Shown here piece by piece: positions 42,324 to 50,540 of a stretch of DNA of 64,000 nt. The position numbers and the translations under genes were made by a program. This DNA comes from Flavobacterium sp. Root420 (GTDB lineage Bacteria > Bacteroidota > Bacteroidia > Flavobacteriales > Flavobacteriaceae). Below the pieces are notes generated by a model, which worked only from the letters and a program-made list of their open reading frames with translations, was not told the origin of the DNA and searched no databases. Every line of letters starts with the position of its first letter. Position 1 is the stretch's first letter. The stretch is from positions 62,001 through 126,000 of the forward strand of contig NZ_LMEF01000029.1 of NCBI RefSeq assembly GCF_001427905.1, read 5' to 3'.

Positions 42324-42617
42324 TTATAACACTGAGTCTGTAGTGTTTAAGAGGCTTTCCTTTGCTGAATCCTGAAAACTTTCGATTTGTGATTTTATAA
42401 GGTCTTTGTATTTTGCAAGGCCGATTCCCGCTATAGGTATAGCCAATTTTCCGATTAGAGAGGCAGCCTGAGTATTGCCTTTTTTATGAAGATAAGTGGA
42501 TAGAAGCAGAGTGCCGATTGCTCCAATGAGTATTGCTTCTCCGGGAATATCCGCAATTCTACTTTCAATTAATTCCCTGATGTCCTCAAGGTTTTCCTGA
42601 TTGATAAAGTTTTCCAT
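42324..42617 (-). CDS. Small hypothetical membrane protein
   Basis: A 97-aa protein with two short hydrophobic segments (about residues 29-45 and 55-70) between an acidic N-terminus and a helical C-terminus. No family was recognised. It is in the same orientation as the DUF2071 gene but 170 bases away. The ORF is clean, with a normal ATG, so it is probably real. Confidence 0.55.
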   Translation of the reverse strand: MENFINQENLEDIRELIESRIADIPGEAILIGAIGTLLLSTYLHKKGNTQAASLIGKLAIPIAGIGLAKYKDLIKSQIESFQDSAKESLLNTTDSVL

Positions 42618-42993
42618 AATTACATTATTTTAATTTATTGACTAAAATAAAATTACTTCTTAAACCGTGGCATACTTTATAAAATTGAAAGGCTGAATTA
42701 TATAATTATACGTTTTTATATATTGTAGAAGAGGGAGTTTTTAATAAAGGCGTTGCGTTAAAATTTGAAACAGCAATGGTTTTGAATAGAATTCCGGCTT
42801 TAATTCGTATTTTCGTTTTGAATAATTAAATTCCTAAACTCAGAAAAATACAGCAATATTAACAATTATTGCAGAAACCATTATTCTAAACGAAACTTTG
42901 AAATCAGAAGATGAAGTATAAAGCAATAAGCAGAGAATAAGGACTTTAATGACCTCAAATACAAGACTAACAAAAAAACAAACTCAAAGAAAA
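42618..42993. other. Divergent intergenic region, no gene seen
   Basis: 376 AT-rich bases between a small membrane protein (leftward) and a GNAT gene (rightward). A short inverted repeat GCAATATT..AATTATTGC lies near 42851-42873. No promoter element could be assigned with confidence. Confidence 0.4.
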
Positions 42994-43392
42994 ATGGAAA
43001 TAACTTATAAATTTGACGTAAAACCAACAGTAGATCAAATAATTGAACTTTATGACAAAGCAGGGCTTCCCAGACCAACAAATGACAAAGAAAGAATTAG
43101 AAAAATATATGAAAATTCAAATCTTATTTTTACTGCTTGGGACAATGAAAAATTAGTTGGCGTTAGTCGTTCTATTACTGATTGGGCCTGGAGTTGTTAT
43201 CTTGCTGACCTTGCTGTTAATCCAGAGTATAAAAAATCAGGAATTGGAAAAAAACTCATTGAGCTTACAAAAGAAAAAGTTGGAGAACAGACAATGGTTT
43301 TATTGCTTAGCGTTCCGACTGCAATGGAGTATTATCCGAAAGTGGGCTTTTCAAAGGAAGATAGAAGTTTTATTATTCACAGAACCAAGTAA
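42994..43392 (+). CDS. GNAT-family N-acetyltransferase
   Basis: A 132-aa protein with the acetyl-CoA-binding motif LAVNPEYKKSGIGKKLIELTK (in parts, about residues 70-90) and the C-terminal YYPKVGF loop of small GNAT enzymes. The ATG at 42994 is preferred over one 45 bases upstream, which adds only a basic, non-conserved tail. The substrate is not predictable. Confidence 0.85.
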   Translation: MEITYKFDVKPTVDQIIELYDKAGLPRPTNDKERIRKIYENSNLIFTAWDNEKLVGVSRSITDWAWSCYLADLAVNPEYKKSGIGKKLIELTKEKVGEQTMVLLLSVPTAMEYYPKVGFSKEDRSFIIHRTK

Positions 43393-43515
43393 AATGAGAT
43401 TCAAAACTTAAATCCAAAATGAAAATTTGAATCACATAAACTGACTTTGACAAAATATTTTGCACTTTCTGAAAAAAAAAATGACTCCTGATATAAGGCT
43501 GTCATAACACCATTT

Positions 43516-43523
43516 TACCTTTG
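43516..43523 (+). promoter_or_regulatory. Candidate -7 promoter element of the VOC gene
   Basis: TACCTTTG matches TAnnTTTG and lies 30 bases upstream of the ATG at 43553. No convincing -33 TTTG was found. Confidence 0.4.
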
Positions 43524-43552
43524 TTGTATAAATAATTTAAAAAAATATCGAA

Positions 43553-43975
43553 ATGGAAAAGAAACAAGTTTTAAGAGGTTTGGCAACAGTTAACTTTTAT
43601 GCAACAGACCATGAAAGCGCAAAAAAATGGTATAGCGAATTTTTAGGTATTGAGCCCTACTTCAATGTGCCGGGATACACTGAATTTCGTATTGGCGACT
43701 ACCAACAAGAATTAGGAATAATTGATAGTAGCTATGCACCAGAAGGTTATTCAATAAAACCATCGGGAGCTATTGCCCATTGGCACGTTGACGATTTAAA
43801 AGCTACACTTGACCGGTTAATTGCAATGGGAGCAACCCCGTATCAATCCATTACAGACCATAGCCAGGGAAAAGGAACATTTGTAACAGCTTCTGTAGTT
43901 GACCCTTTTGGTAATATTCTCGGCATTATGACGAATGTTCATTATCTCGATATTTTAAAACAAAAGAATTTGTAA
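43553..43975 (+). CDS. VOC-family protein (glyoxalase/bleomycin-resistance-like)
   Basis: A 140-aa vicinal oxygen chelate protein with paired beta-alpha-beta-beta-beta units: ATVNFYATDHESAKKWYSEFLG and IAHWHVDDLKATLDRLIAMGA, ending VDPFGNILGIM (in parts). Metal ligands are probably the His of HWHVDD and a late Glu/Gln, but this is uncertain. It could be a small-molecule resistance or isomerase enzyme. A TACCTTTG element at 43516-43523 fits the -7 consensus. Confidence 0.88.
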   Translation: MEKKQVLRGLATVNFYATDHESAKKWYSEFLGIEPYFNVPGYTEFRIGDYQQELGIIDSSYAPEGYSIKPSGAIAHWHVDDLKATLDRLIAMGATPYQSITDHSQGKGTFVTASVVDPFGNILGIMTNVHYLDILKQKNL

Positions 43976-43993
43976 ATAGCTATGAAACAAAAG

Positions 43994-44116
43994 ATGGAAA
44001 ACGAACCTCTATGCCATAACGAGAAAAGAATGGCGAAATTGGCTGGAAGAAAACAGTCAAAGGGCGAAATCTGTTGGCTAATTCTGCATGAAACCTATTT
44101 AGTATTGACCTTATAA
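43994..44116 (+). pseudogene. Frameshifted N-terminal remnant of a YdeI-like protein
   Basis: Joining three reading-frame pieces gives MENEPLCHN, then RKEWRNWLEENSQ (in the next frame from 44022), then GEICWLILHETY back in the first frame. This is the pattern of the N-terminus of YdeI-type proteins (PL..NRxEWRxWLExNH...WLxxYKK). Two compensating single-base indels, near 44021 and 44061, would explain it. The sequence stops at the convergent TPR gene, so the rest is lost. The assignment depends on memory of the family motif. Confidence 0.4.
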
Positions 44117-46473
44117 TAATGTAGTTTATTTATCCATTCTTTCCATAAATATTGAGCCTTTTGCTGCTGGTGTTCTGATGCCATTTCAAATTCCGTTCGT
44201 GTATCAGATACATTCGAGTTATAAGCTGTATAGAAGGAGACATAAAAAGTACTGCGCTCCACTATTTTTTTTGATAAACCTAAAAATCCGCTTTCTACAT
44301 CTTTCCATTCTACAAGCTCATATCTTATACCCAAGTCTTCAGATTTTAAATGGATGTAAAAAAACGAATCGTAAATTTCCTCCGTTTCAGTTCGTCTTTC
44401 TCTAAACTCAAAACCAATATACATGTCTTTCTCCACCCATGCAGACGACGAAGGCATTTTATCGTTGGTTACTAAATTTAAAAGCTGCTTTAAATATTTG
44501 GCATTTTCCTCTTTTGCCTTTAAAGGATAATCAAAAAGTCTTGCAGGTTCAGTTTTATAGAGCAAAACAATTATTTCATCAAAGTTTTGTCCCGCATTTA
44601 TAATATTCAAATTACTTTTAGCATCGTTAACTACATCGCGTATATAACTTAGCTGAGTGTTTGCAAATTTCTCGGTAATTAGTTTAAAATACTTTTGGGC
44701 TTCATTTTTATCGTTTAAACCCAGATGGGCATGAGCCATAAAATAATAATTAAAAACCTCTGCTTTTTCACTTTGTACTTTTTGATAAACCGGATTACTA
44801 AATAAAGTACTCACATAGCTTATACTTTGATCGTGCAGGCCCTTAGCCATTAAAAAATTGAAGTATACAATAGCGGTATCCAGAATTATGCTTACTATTG
44901 TTTTATGTTCATCTCCGCTTTCTTCAAATTTTTGAATGGTTTGCTTATAAATTTCTTTTGCCTGTTCATATTGTTCTAATTGACAGTAAGCAGTTATGAG
45001 GTAAAACATCATCTGATACCATTTTTCTGCTTCCAGTATATTTTTGTAATAATCGAAATTCGAAAGTGCTTCCAGGCAGAATTTCTCAAGGTTCAGGGCA
45101 CTTTCGTTTCTCCATGAAATTTCCATTCCATTTTCTAAGTTTTCCCAAAAAGGAGAAATCTGGTAACCTTGCCAATGTATATCTGAAGCGAATTTGCACT
45201 CCTCATTAAGATAGCTTTTATGCTGATACCATGATACTTGTTTAATTACAATACCCAAATTATTGCAAAGCATTGCAAAAGTGTGTGGATCATTGTTAAT
45301 CGATAACCCCTTATCACTATTAAAGTAAGTATCAAATGCCTGATAGCCGGTTAAGCCATATTTTTTTGCTGTTTCATAATACATTTGAGCCGAAAAATGA
45401 TCGTTTGTACTCTGTGCCTCATTGCCTTTTTCCAGATAGGTAGTTAGTATATGATAGCAAATTGCACCATCGGGATAAATTGGAAAATCGATACTTCGTA
45501 AATCAATATTTAAGTTTTCAGCAGTATCATAATATCTTTCAATCGCTAAGTCTTTTACCTGCTGAACTATTTCATAATATTTGGTCAAATTATCGAAACC
45601 TTTTTTTGCATTCTTATCATAAAAGTAATAGTTATTACTCAGCATCCTCCAGGCTATTGCATTTGTTGGATTTTTCTCGGTTTCATTAATAATAAGGGGC
45701 AGATATTTCGCCACGAATTCGTCTCGGTTTTTGTATCCAAATTCTGTCGGTATCTCAAAGGCTGTGGGGTAAAATAAATTAAACAAATTCCAATGCTTCT
45801 TTAGCTTCCCTTCATTAAATAACAGTTCTATCTTTTCTGCATAGCCTTTACATTGAACAGGATCTGCTAATTCAAAATGCTCTGATAATAATTGTTCTGC
45901 CTCATCAAATCTTTCTACTTCAAGCAAAAGCAATCCACCATCAAAATTTCTGGATGCCATTTTTGGTGCATGTTTAAATGATTTCAGGTAATAATCTATC
46001 GCTGTGGTTTCATCTCCTTTTTCCTGATAGAGACAAGCCAGTTGGTAATAAGTATCACCAAAGGCATGGTCTTGTAAAGAGCAGTTATCTTTTATACAGC
46101 CTATATCAATTAGTTTATCCTGCAAGGTTTCAATAGCAAGATCATTTAGCGATAATTTTTCCAGGTAAATAAAAATCAACCAATCATACGCCTGAAGTCT
46201 GCCGGTTATATCGCTACTCGTATTTAGTATAAGGCTGCAATCATCTTGTATGGCAGATATATTATTCAAAACGGGGCTGTTATTTATTCTTATACGCCAT
46301 AATAATGCTTCAGGATGATTTGGCTCTTTATCTAGTATAGTTTGAATTATTTCCAGAATATTTTCGCAAGTGTTTTTGTTTTCAATAGATGACAACAAAT
46401 CATCTTCATTTGAAAAATCAAGGGTATCGTATAATTCTATGATGTGGTTAAGTTCGTTTGAAAACTTTTTCAT
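44095..46473 (-). CDS. TPR-rich hypothetical protein
   Basis: A 792-aa soluble protein made mostly of tetratricopeptide-like helical repeats, for example TYYQLACLYQEKGDETTAIDYYLKSF, YLITAYCQLEQYEQAKEIYKQTI and AHAHLGLNDKNEAQKYFKLI (in parts). The last 130 residues look like a separate alpha/beta domain without repeats. The ATG at 46473 (MKKFSNEL) is preferred over 46506. A scaffold role is likely, but no pathway is indicated by its neighbours. Confidence 0.7.
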   Translation of the reverse strand: MKKFSNELNHIIELYDTLDFSNEDDLLSSIENKNTCENILEIIQTILDKEPNHPEALLWRIRINNSPVLNNISAIQDDCSLILNTSSDITGRLQAYDWLIFIYLEKLSLNDLAIETLQDKLIDIGCIKDNCSLQDHAFGDTYYQLACLYQEKGDETTAIDYYLKSFKHAPKMASRNFDGGLLLLEVERFDEAEQLLSEHFELADPVQCKGYAEKIELLFNEGKLKKHWNLFNLFYPTAFEIPTEFGYKNRDEFVAKYLPLIINETEKNPTNAIAWRMLSNNYYFYDKNAKKGFDNLTKYYEIVQQVKDLAIERYYDTAENLNIDLRSIDFPIYPDGAICYHILTTYLEKGNEAQSTNDHFSAQMYYETAKKYGLTGYQAFDTYFNSDKGLSINNDPHTFAMLCNNLGIVIKQVSWYQHKSYLNEECKFASDIHWQGYQISPFWENLENGMEISWRNESALNLEKFCLEALSNFDYYKNILEAEKWYQMMFYLITAYCQLEQYEQAKEIYKQTIQKFEESGDEHKTIVSIILDTAIVYFNFLMAKGLHDQSISYVSTLFSNPVYQKVQSEKAEVFNYYFMAHAHLGLNDKNEAQKYFKLITEKFANTQLSYIRDVVNDAKSNLNIINAGQNFDEIIVLLYKTEPARLFDYPLKAKEENAKYLKQLLNLVTNDKMPSSSAWVEKDMYIGFEFRERRTETEEIYDSFFYIHLKSEDLGIRYELVEWKDVESGFLGLSKKIVERSTFYVSFYTAYNSNVSDTRTEFEMASEHQQQKAQYLWKEWINKLHYYKVNTK

Positions 46474-46682
46474 TGATATGTATTTTATTAGGTAGAAAAA
46501 ATACAAATAAATAAGTAAAAGGCAAAAACAAAATCTGGATTAAAATAATATAGATATTCGCTAACAAAAAAAATGTATTATTGAAAAGCTATTTAATACC
46601 TTTATTTGGATTAATAATTTTAAATTTAGGTAATAAAAGCATTAATAACCGAAACCATACCAATGGGATTAAATTTAAAGAG

Positions 46683-47309
46683 ATGTACGCTGTTTTGATT
46701 TTAGTACTTGTCGTCATTGTACTTGTTTTTTTGTATTATAAAAATAAAAAAAGTAAAAGCGGCGTAGAAGAAGTTATTGATCAGATTGACCTGATGTCCG
46801 ATGCCGAATACGGGGAATCTGTGAGACAGCTGCAAGTCCGACTTGGAAAAACTAAGTTTAAAAACGTAGTAACGGGAGAGGCTTTTATTTATTCTGGGCA
46901 GGGAAACTTTATTAGATTAGGTAATAATGCAGAAATAGCAAAATATTTGAAATTTTGCGAAAATGTGGATTATATAGAGGAATTCCGTATCGATCCCGGA
47001 TACTCAATTGAAGGGAGATATAATAAAGATTATTATATTACATATTTCGATGAAAAACCCTATGTGTCATTGCCATTACTGCAAACCTTATATCTTTTTG
47101 ATGAATCCAAATGGCGAAAAGTATTGTACCCAATAAAATTTATCGATGGATTTGGGTATGATTTTTTAGAATTTCTGCAGCTTTCATTGCTGGAGAGACA
47201 CCCTGACCATAAGTGGTTAGAAGATAGAAGTTCAGATTTTTGTAATAGATTTTATTTTAAAGATCTGACCGCTGAAGAAATTTTAAGCGTGCCCACCAGT
47301 TTTTTATGA
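46683..47309 (+). CDS. Membrane-anchored hypothetical protein
   Basis: A 208-aa protein with one N-terminal membrane helix (MYAVLILVLVVIVLVFLYY) followed by a basic stop-transfer and a soluble cytoplasmic domain. The frame is open back to a TTG at 46581, but the ATG at 46683 gives a compact signal anchor. The soluble part has aromatic-rich segments (CENVDYIEEFRIDPGYSIEG) but no motif I recognise. It is divergent from the TPR gene. Confidence 0.6.
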   Translation: MYAVLILVLVVIVLVFLYYKNKKSKSGVEEVIDQIDLMSDAEYGESVRQLQVRLGKTKFKNVVTGEAFIYSGQGNFIRLGNNAEIAKYLKFCENVDYIEEFRIDPGYSIEGRYNKDYYITYFDEKPYVSLPLLQTLYLFDESKWRKVLYPIKFIDGFGYDFLEFLQLSLLERHPDHKWLEDRSSDFCNRFYFKDLTAEEILSVPTSFL

Positions 47310-48892
47310 TGTAGTTATAAATAGTCGGAACTAAGTCTTTTACGCCATTAAATAGTAATTCCCTTTTTTAACTTTTTGATGTTTTCAAAAAAGCGCCTTA
47401 ACTTTTGTGGCAATTTTGCAGCGAATTAACGGGCAACTCCAGAATTTGAAAAATTTGAATATGCCACAAGAATACAAAATAGAATTGAAGGTAAATGTTA
47501 GGAAAGAAAAATATGATTACTCCTTGGATTTAGGGTGTGACTTTGTTTTAGTAATGCTCTTTTTTTATCAGGGTAGATAAAAAAAGAAAGCAATTCTATT
47601 ATGCTCTGCCCGAAAAAAGGTCACTTTTTTTTGCTCCTATAATCTTTACTATCTTATCAAGTTTAGATAATTTTAAATCAACATTTTCTGTTTCAATTTT
47701 ACTATATTGACTTAACGACATTTCCATTTGAATAGCAACGTATTCTCTGGTTAACTTATTTCGTTCTCTAATTTCCTTAATTTTTATACCGACCATATTA
47801 CTTAAAATGAATTAAAAAATTAATACTTAAATCATTGTCTATAACAACTTGCAGCAATCTATTTATTAAAATTTTCATCAAAAAACACTGTGATACTACT
47901 TTTTTTTAAATTTCAAATTTTCAGCATGTTTTTTGAAACTAGAAAAGCTTAATTAGAAAGATAAATTAATATCTAAATATAAAAAAAAAATCAATAATAG
48001 TGGTAAAATAAACGTTTGGTTTTCAGTATTTTATTGGTATTGTTTAAGAAAATACTTAAAAAAAAAGGCCGTAAAATTATCAAATTATTAACGAATTATA
48101 AATTTACGCTCAGACATACTTTTTTTTAAAATTTACACGGCATCTAATTTGATATCTGTTTGACTTTTCTTTCATTTATTACTGGAATATTTAGGAACTA
48201 TCGTTTCATTAATTATACTAAAAAATTATAAATCCAATCAAGCCTAAATATTCATTTACTTATGATCGTGATTTCTTTCATCCAATTGGGGATTGGACTA
48301 AATGTTTTTTTTTCAAAAAGCAATATTTACTAATTTTTAATTTTTATTTTTTGAATCAGGTATTTCAATAGTACTCTAAATGGAGAAAATTTATTTATCT
48401 TAAAATCATCATAATGGCTTTTGCGCCATTCATCTGTATTGACTCGAGGATCTGAAAGAAACAGATTAAGTATGAATATAAACATTTGAAAAGTAAAATC
48501 TACGAAAAGGAGGAACCCTTTTAAAATTTAATTCGATTTGGATTCTTTCAAATAAAAATGCTCCTAATAGTCTCCAGAATTAGATTTAAAAGGAAGATTG
48601 AGATCCCTTTACCTGAAATATGTTAAGGAAATGGAATCTCATATCCTAATGATGATTTTTTTATTCACTCTGATGTAAAAGTTAAAAAATCTGCCAAATA
48701 ATGCCTTACAACAAGACAGTAAAATGGAATTGTTTTATTTGGCAATAGTATATATTTTAAATTATAACCTCCGGAGTTTTTTAAGTATTATGTTTTTTAA
48801 TCAATATTATAGCTGTAGAGCGTATTTATTTTATACTCTAAACACCACCATACTTTGATTATTATGTCGAGGGAAATAACTGATGATTTTGT
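47310..48892. other. Gene-poor AT-rich stretch around the first XRE gene
   Basis: Apart from the 65-aa XRE gene (47599-47796), I see no convincing gene. A 39-codon ORF (47461-47580, beginning MPQEYKIELKVN) could be a fragment. Inverted repeats seen are AATGGC/GCCATT (48413-48430), TCCAAT/ATTGGA (48281-48297) and TGCCAAATAA/TTATTTGGCA (48692-48701 with 48735-48744). None has an obvious function. Confidence 0.4.
47599..47796 (-). CDS. Small XRE-family HTH regulator 1
   Basis: A 65-aa protein that is essentially one HTH_3 domain: IKEIRERNKLTREYVAIQM, then SLSQYSKIETENVDLKLSKLDKIVKIIG (in parts). It resembles the second XRE protein 1.1 kb away (shared LTR(E/D)YVA and SKL(E/D)KI segments), so the two are paralogues. 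It probably binds DNA as a dimer; the targets are unknown. Confidence 0.8.
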   Translation of the reverse strand: MVGIKIKEIRERNKLTREYVAIQMEMSLSQYSKIETENVDLKLSKLDKIVKIIGAKKSDLFSGRA

Positions 48893-49144
48893 TTAAAAAA
48901 GATCTTTTCTTCTATTTGTTCTATTTTCAAAGAATAGCGAAACATCAAATCTAAATATAAACTCAATTGACACATCTAATACATCTGCTATTTTTTCTAG
49001 TTTTGATACAGTTAAATCAACCTCTCCTCGTTCAATTTTTCCATAACCACTAGTACTCATTTTAAGCTCATCGGCTACATAGTCCCGAGTCAGGTTTTTT
49101 AATTCCCTTATTTTTTTTATATTCTTGTACACAGCAGGATTCAT
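48893..49144 (-). CDS. Small XRE-family HTH regulator 2
   Basis: An 83-aa protein with an HTH_3 domain (residues 7-65; KIRELKNLTRDYVADELKMS, SGYGKIERGEVDLTVSKLEK in parts) and a basic tail NRTNRRKDLF. XRE proteins of this size are frequent next to Bacteroidota surface polysaccharide loci. A TACTTTTG element on the minus strand, about 46 bases upstream of the ATG, could be its promoter. Confidence 0.82.
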   Translation of the reverse strand: MNPAVYKNIKKIRELKNLTRDYVADELKMSTSGYGKIERGEVDLTVSKLEKIADVLDVSIEFIFRFDVSLFFENRTNRRKDLF

Positions 49145-49674
49145 CTTGTTAAAATTGTAATTAATAACTTACTTTAGTTACATTAATTCCAAAAGTAAAT
49201 ATTTCGTTTTTTTTTTTTTGTTACAACTGTAATTTTAATTCCTGATAAAGGACATTTTAACACTCGACAGGGACTAAATAATAAAAAAAAGTTTTTTACT
49301 TCAAATTTTTATATATAATGTTATAAAAAAAAATAATAAATATTCTTTTTGTTAATTTTGAGATATATGTATATAAAATTAAAACAAAAAGTGTTTTTAT
49401 TACAAAATAGTAAAGCTAATATTTGATTACTAGAATTGTTGTATAAAAAACAAATATTCGGTTAATAAAGGTTACTACATTTAAACCGTAATAAATTTTA
49501 TTACATTTAAGGAAAAACAAATTTCATTCAAAAAAAACAAATTAAAAAATGCTGATAAATCTTTTTTGCCTATTTTCAGGATTATTTTGGCTAATCTGTT
49601 TTATAATTATAATAATGCAGTTTAAATATAAATAAATTATTAAACATTTATTACTATCTTTTTAAGTTGTTAGC
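49145..49674. other. Very AT-rich intergenic stretch, no gene seen
   Basis: About 530 bases, dominated by A/T runs. No ORF of useful length or recognisable motif was found apart from the promoter-like element near 49190. It could be a recombination scar or a regulatory/curved DNA region beside the polysaccharide locus. Confidence 0.4.
49190..49197 (-). promoter_or_regulatory. Candidate -7 element of the XRE 2 gene
   Basis: Read on the minus strand, TACTTTTG matches TAnnTTTG. A long T-tract (plus strand, around 49207-49219) lies just upstream of it. The leader would be about 40 bases. Confidence 0.35.
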
Positions 49675-49703
49675 CATAAATCTTACTCTGATAAAGATTT
49701 ATG
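49675..49703 (+). terminator. Hairpin with T-tract in the gap left of UpxY
   Basis: CATAAATCTT (49675-49684) pairs perfectly with AAGATTTATG (49694-49703) and is followed by ATTTTTTATTTTTTTAGG. The geometry is that of a plus-strand intrinsic terminator, yet no plus-strand gene is seen upstream within 2 kb, which hints at an unannotated transcript or lost gene. Confidence 0.6.
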
Positions 49704-49716
49704 ATTTTTTATTTTT

Positions 49717-49970
49717 TTAGGCGTTTATATCATCTCCCGAAACCGTCCTGTAATCGAACAACTCATCTTCATCTGAAGGATGATCCGGTCAGTATGTTGT
49801 CAATTTCAGCAACAATTCCTCAGAGATCCAATCCTGTCAAACAGCGACTTCTTCCTTATTTATTTGAATAAATTGACCCTGATTAAGTATTTGAAGTTCT
49901 TTTTCTTCATCAGTATCACTTGTTTTTACGCCAACCCGACCATAGAGAATTGTCCAGATTTTGTTTTTTT
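49717..49970 (-). pseudogene. Degraded ORF with two in-frame stops
   Basis: One minus-strand frame reads KKTKIWTILYGRVGVKTSD, TDEEKELQILNQGQFIQINK, EEVAV, stop, QDWISEELLLKLTTY, stop, PDHPSDEDELFDYRTVSGDD, INA, stop. The residue composition is protein-like across about 82 codons and is interrupted by TGA twice. No ATG is present. I do not recognise the family. It follows UpxY on the same strand. A 64-codon plus-strand ORF overlaps it but looks less protein-like. Confidence 0.35.
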
Positions 49971-50002
49971 CTAAATGATATTGTCAGGACAACCTATTTT
50001 TA

Positions 50003-50485
50003 TTAGTTGGCTGTCTTAATTTTTTCTGTTTTGTGCATAATTTTTAAAACATATCCCAGAGATTCTAAAATCAGGACATAGTGAGAATTAGTTACTTCCT
50101 TGATTACAGCATAATGATTTAAAAAAGGCCCTGAATTTAGTTTAATTGTTTCACCTGCGTTGTATTGGCTAATACTAATAGTTGCGTCTTTAGTAAGCCA
50201 CTCTTTTATGGTGCTGATTTCTTTGTCTTTTACAATGGCATGTTTTCCTAACCAATATAAATACCGGATAGCTCCACGCGATAAAAAAACTAAATTTCGG
50301 TCTTTATCAGCCAGTTGAACAAATATATAATTATTAAAAAGCGGTATTTCTACCGTTTTTTTTCTGTCTGAATATTGCTTTACAGATTTTATAAAGGGAC
50401 AATAACAGTTCACACCCAACTGTGTCAATTGGTCAACGACTCTTTTTTCCCATTTTGGTTTTGTATATATAACGTACCAGTTCAT
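50003..50485 (-). CDS. UpxY-family transcription antiterminator (NusG-like)
   Basis: A 160-aa NusG paralogue. The N-terminal NGN domain shows WYVIYTKPKWEKRVVDQL, GVNCYCPFI and PLFNNYIFVQL (in parts), and a C-terminal KOW region (AGETIKLNSGPFLNHYAVIKE) follows. UpxY proteins are specific elongation factors that let RNA polymerase read long capsule or O-antigen operons. They are usually the first gene of the operon they serve. Here it lies downstream of ugd on the minus strand, divergent from the plus-strand polysaccharide genes, so it would have to act in trans on them or serve the ugd transcript. Confidence 0.92.
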   Translation of the reverse strand: MNWYVIYTKPKWEKRVVDQLTQLGVNCYCPFIKSVKQYSDRKKTVEIPLFNNYIFVQLADKDRNLVFLSRGAIRYLYWLGKHAIVKDKEISTIKEWLTKDATISISQYNAGETIKLNSGPFLNHYAVIKEVTNSHYVLILESLGYVLKIMHKTEKIKTAN

Positions 50486-50540
50486 TTTATATAGTGTTTA
50501 TGGATTTTACAAGATAATTTTTAGCTTTTTTTATAAAACT

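Noticed and set aside
46581..46682. TTG start adding 34 residues to the membrane-anchored protein
   Set aside because: The ATG at 46683 directly starts the membrane helix; the extension looks like chance open frame.
47461..47580. 39-aa plus-strand ORF beginning MPQEYKIELKVN
   Set aside because: It is too short, ends in a hydrophobic tail and has no recognisable family; kept only as a note in the intergenic entry.
49780..49974. 64-aa plus-strand ORF
   Set aside because: It is opposite a more protein-like degraded minus-strand frame, is Phe-rich with low-complexity runs, and matches nothing I recognise.
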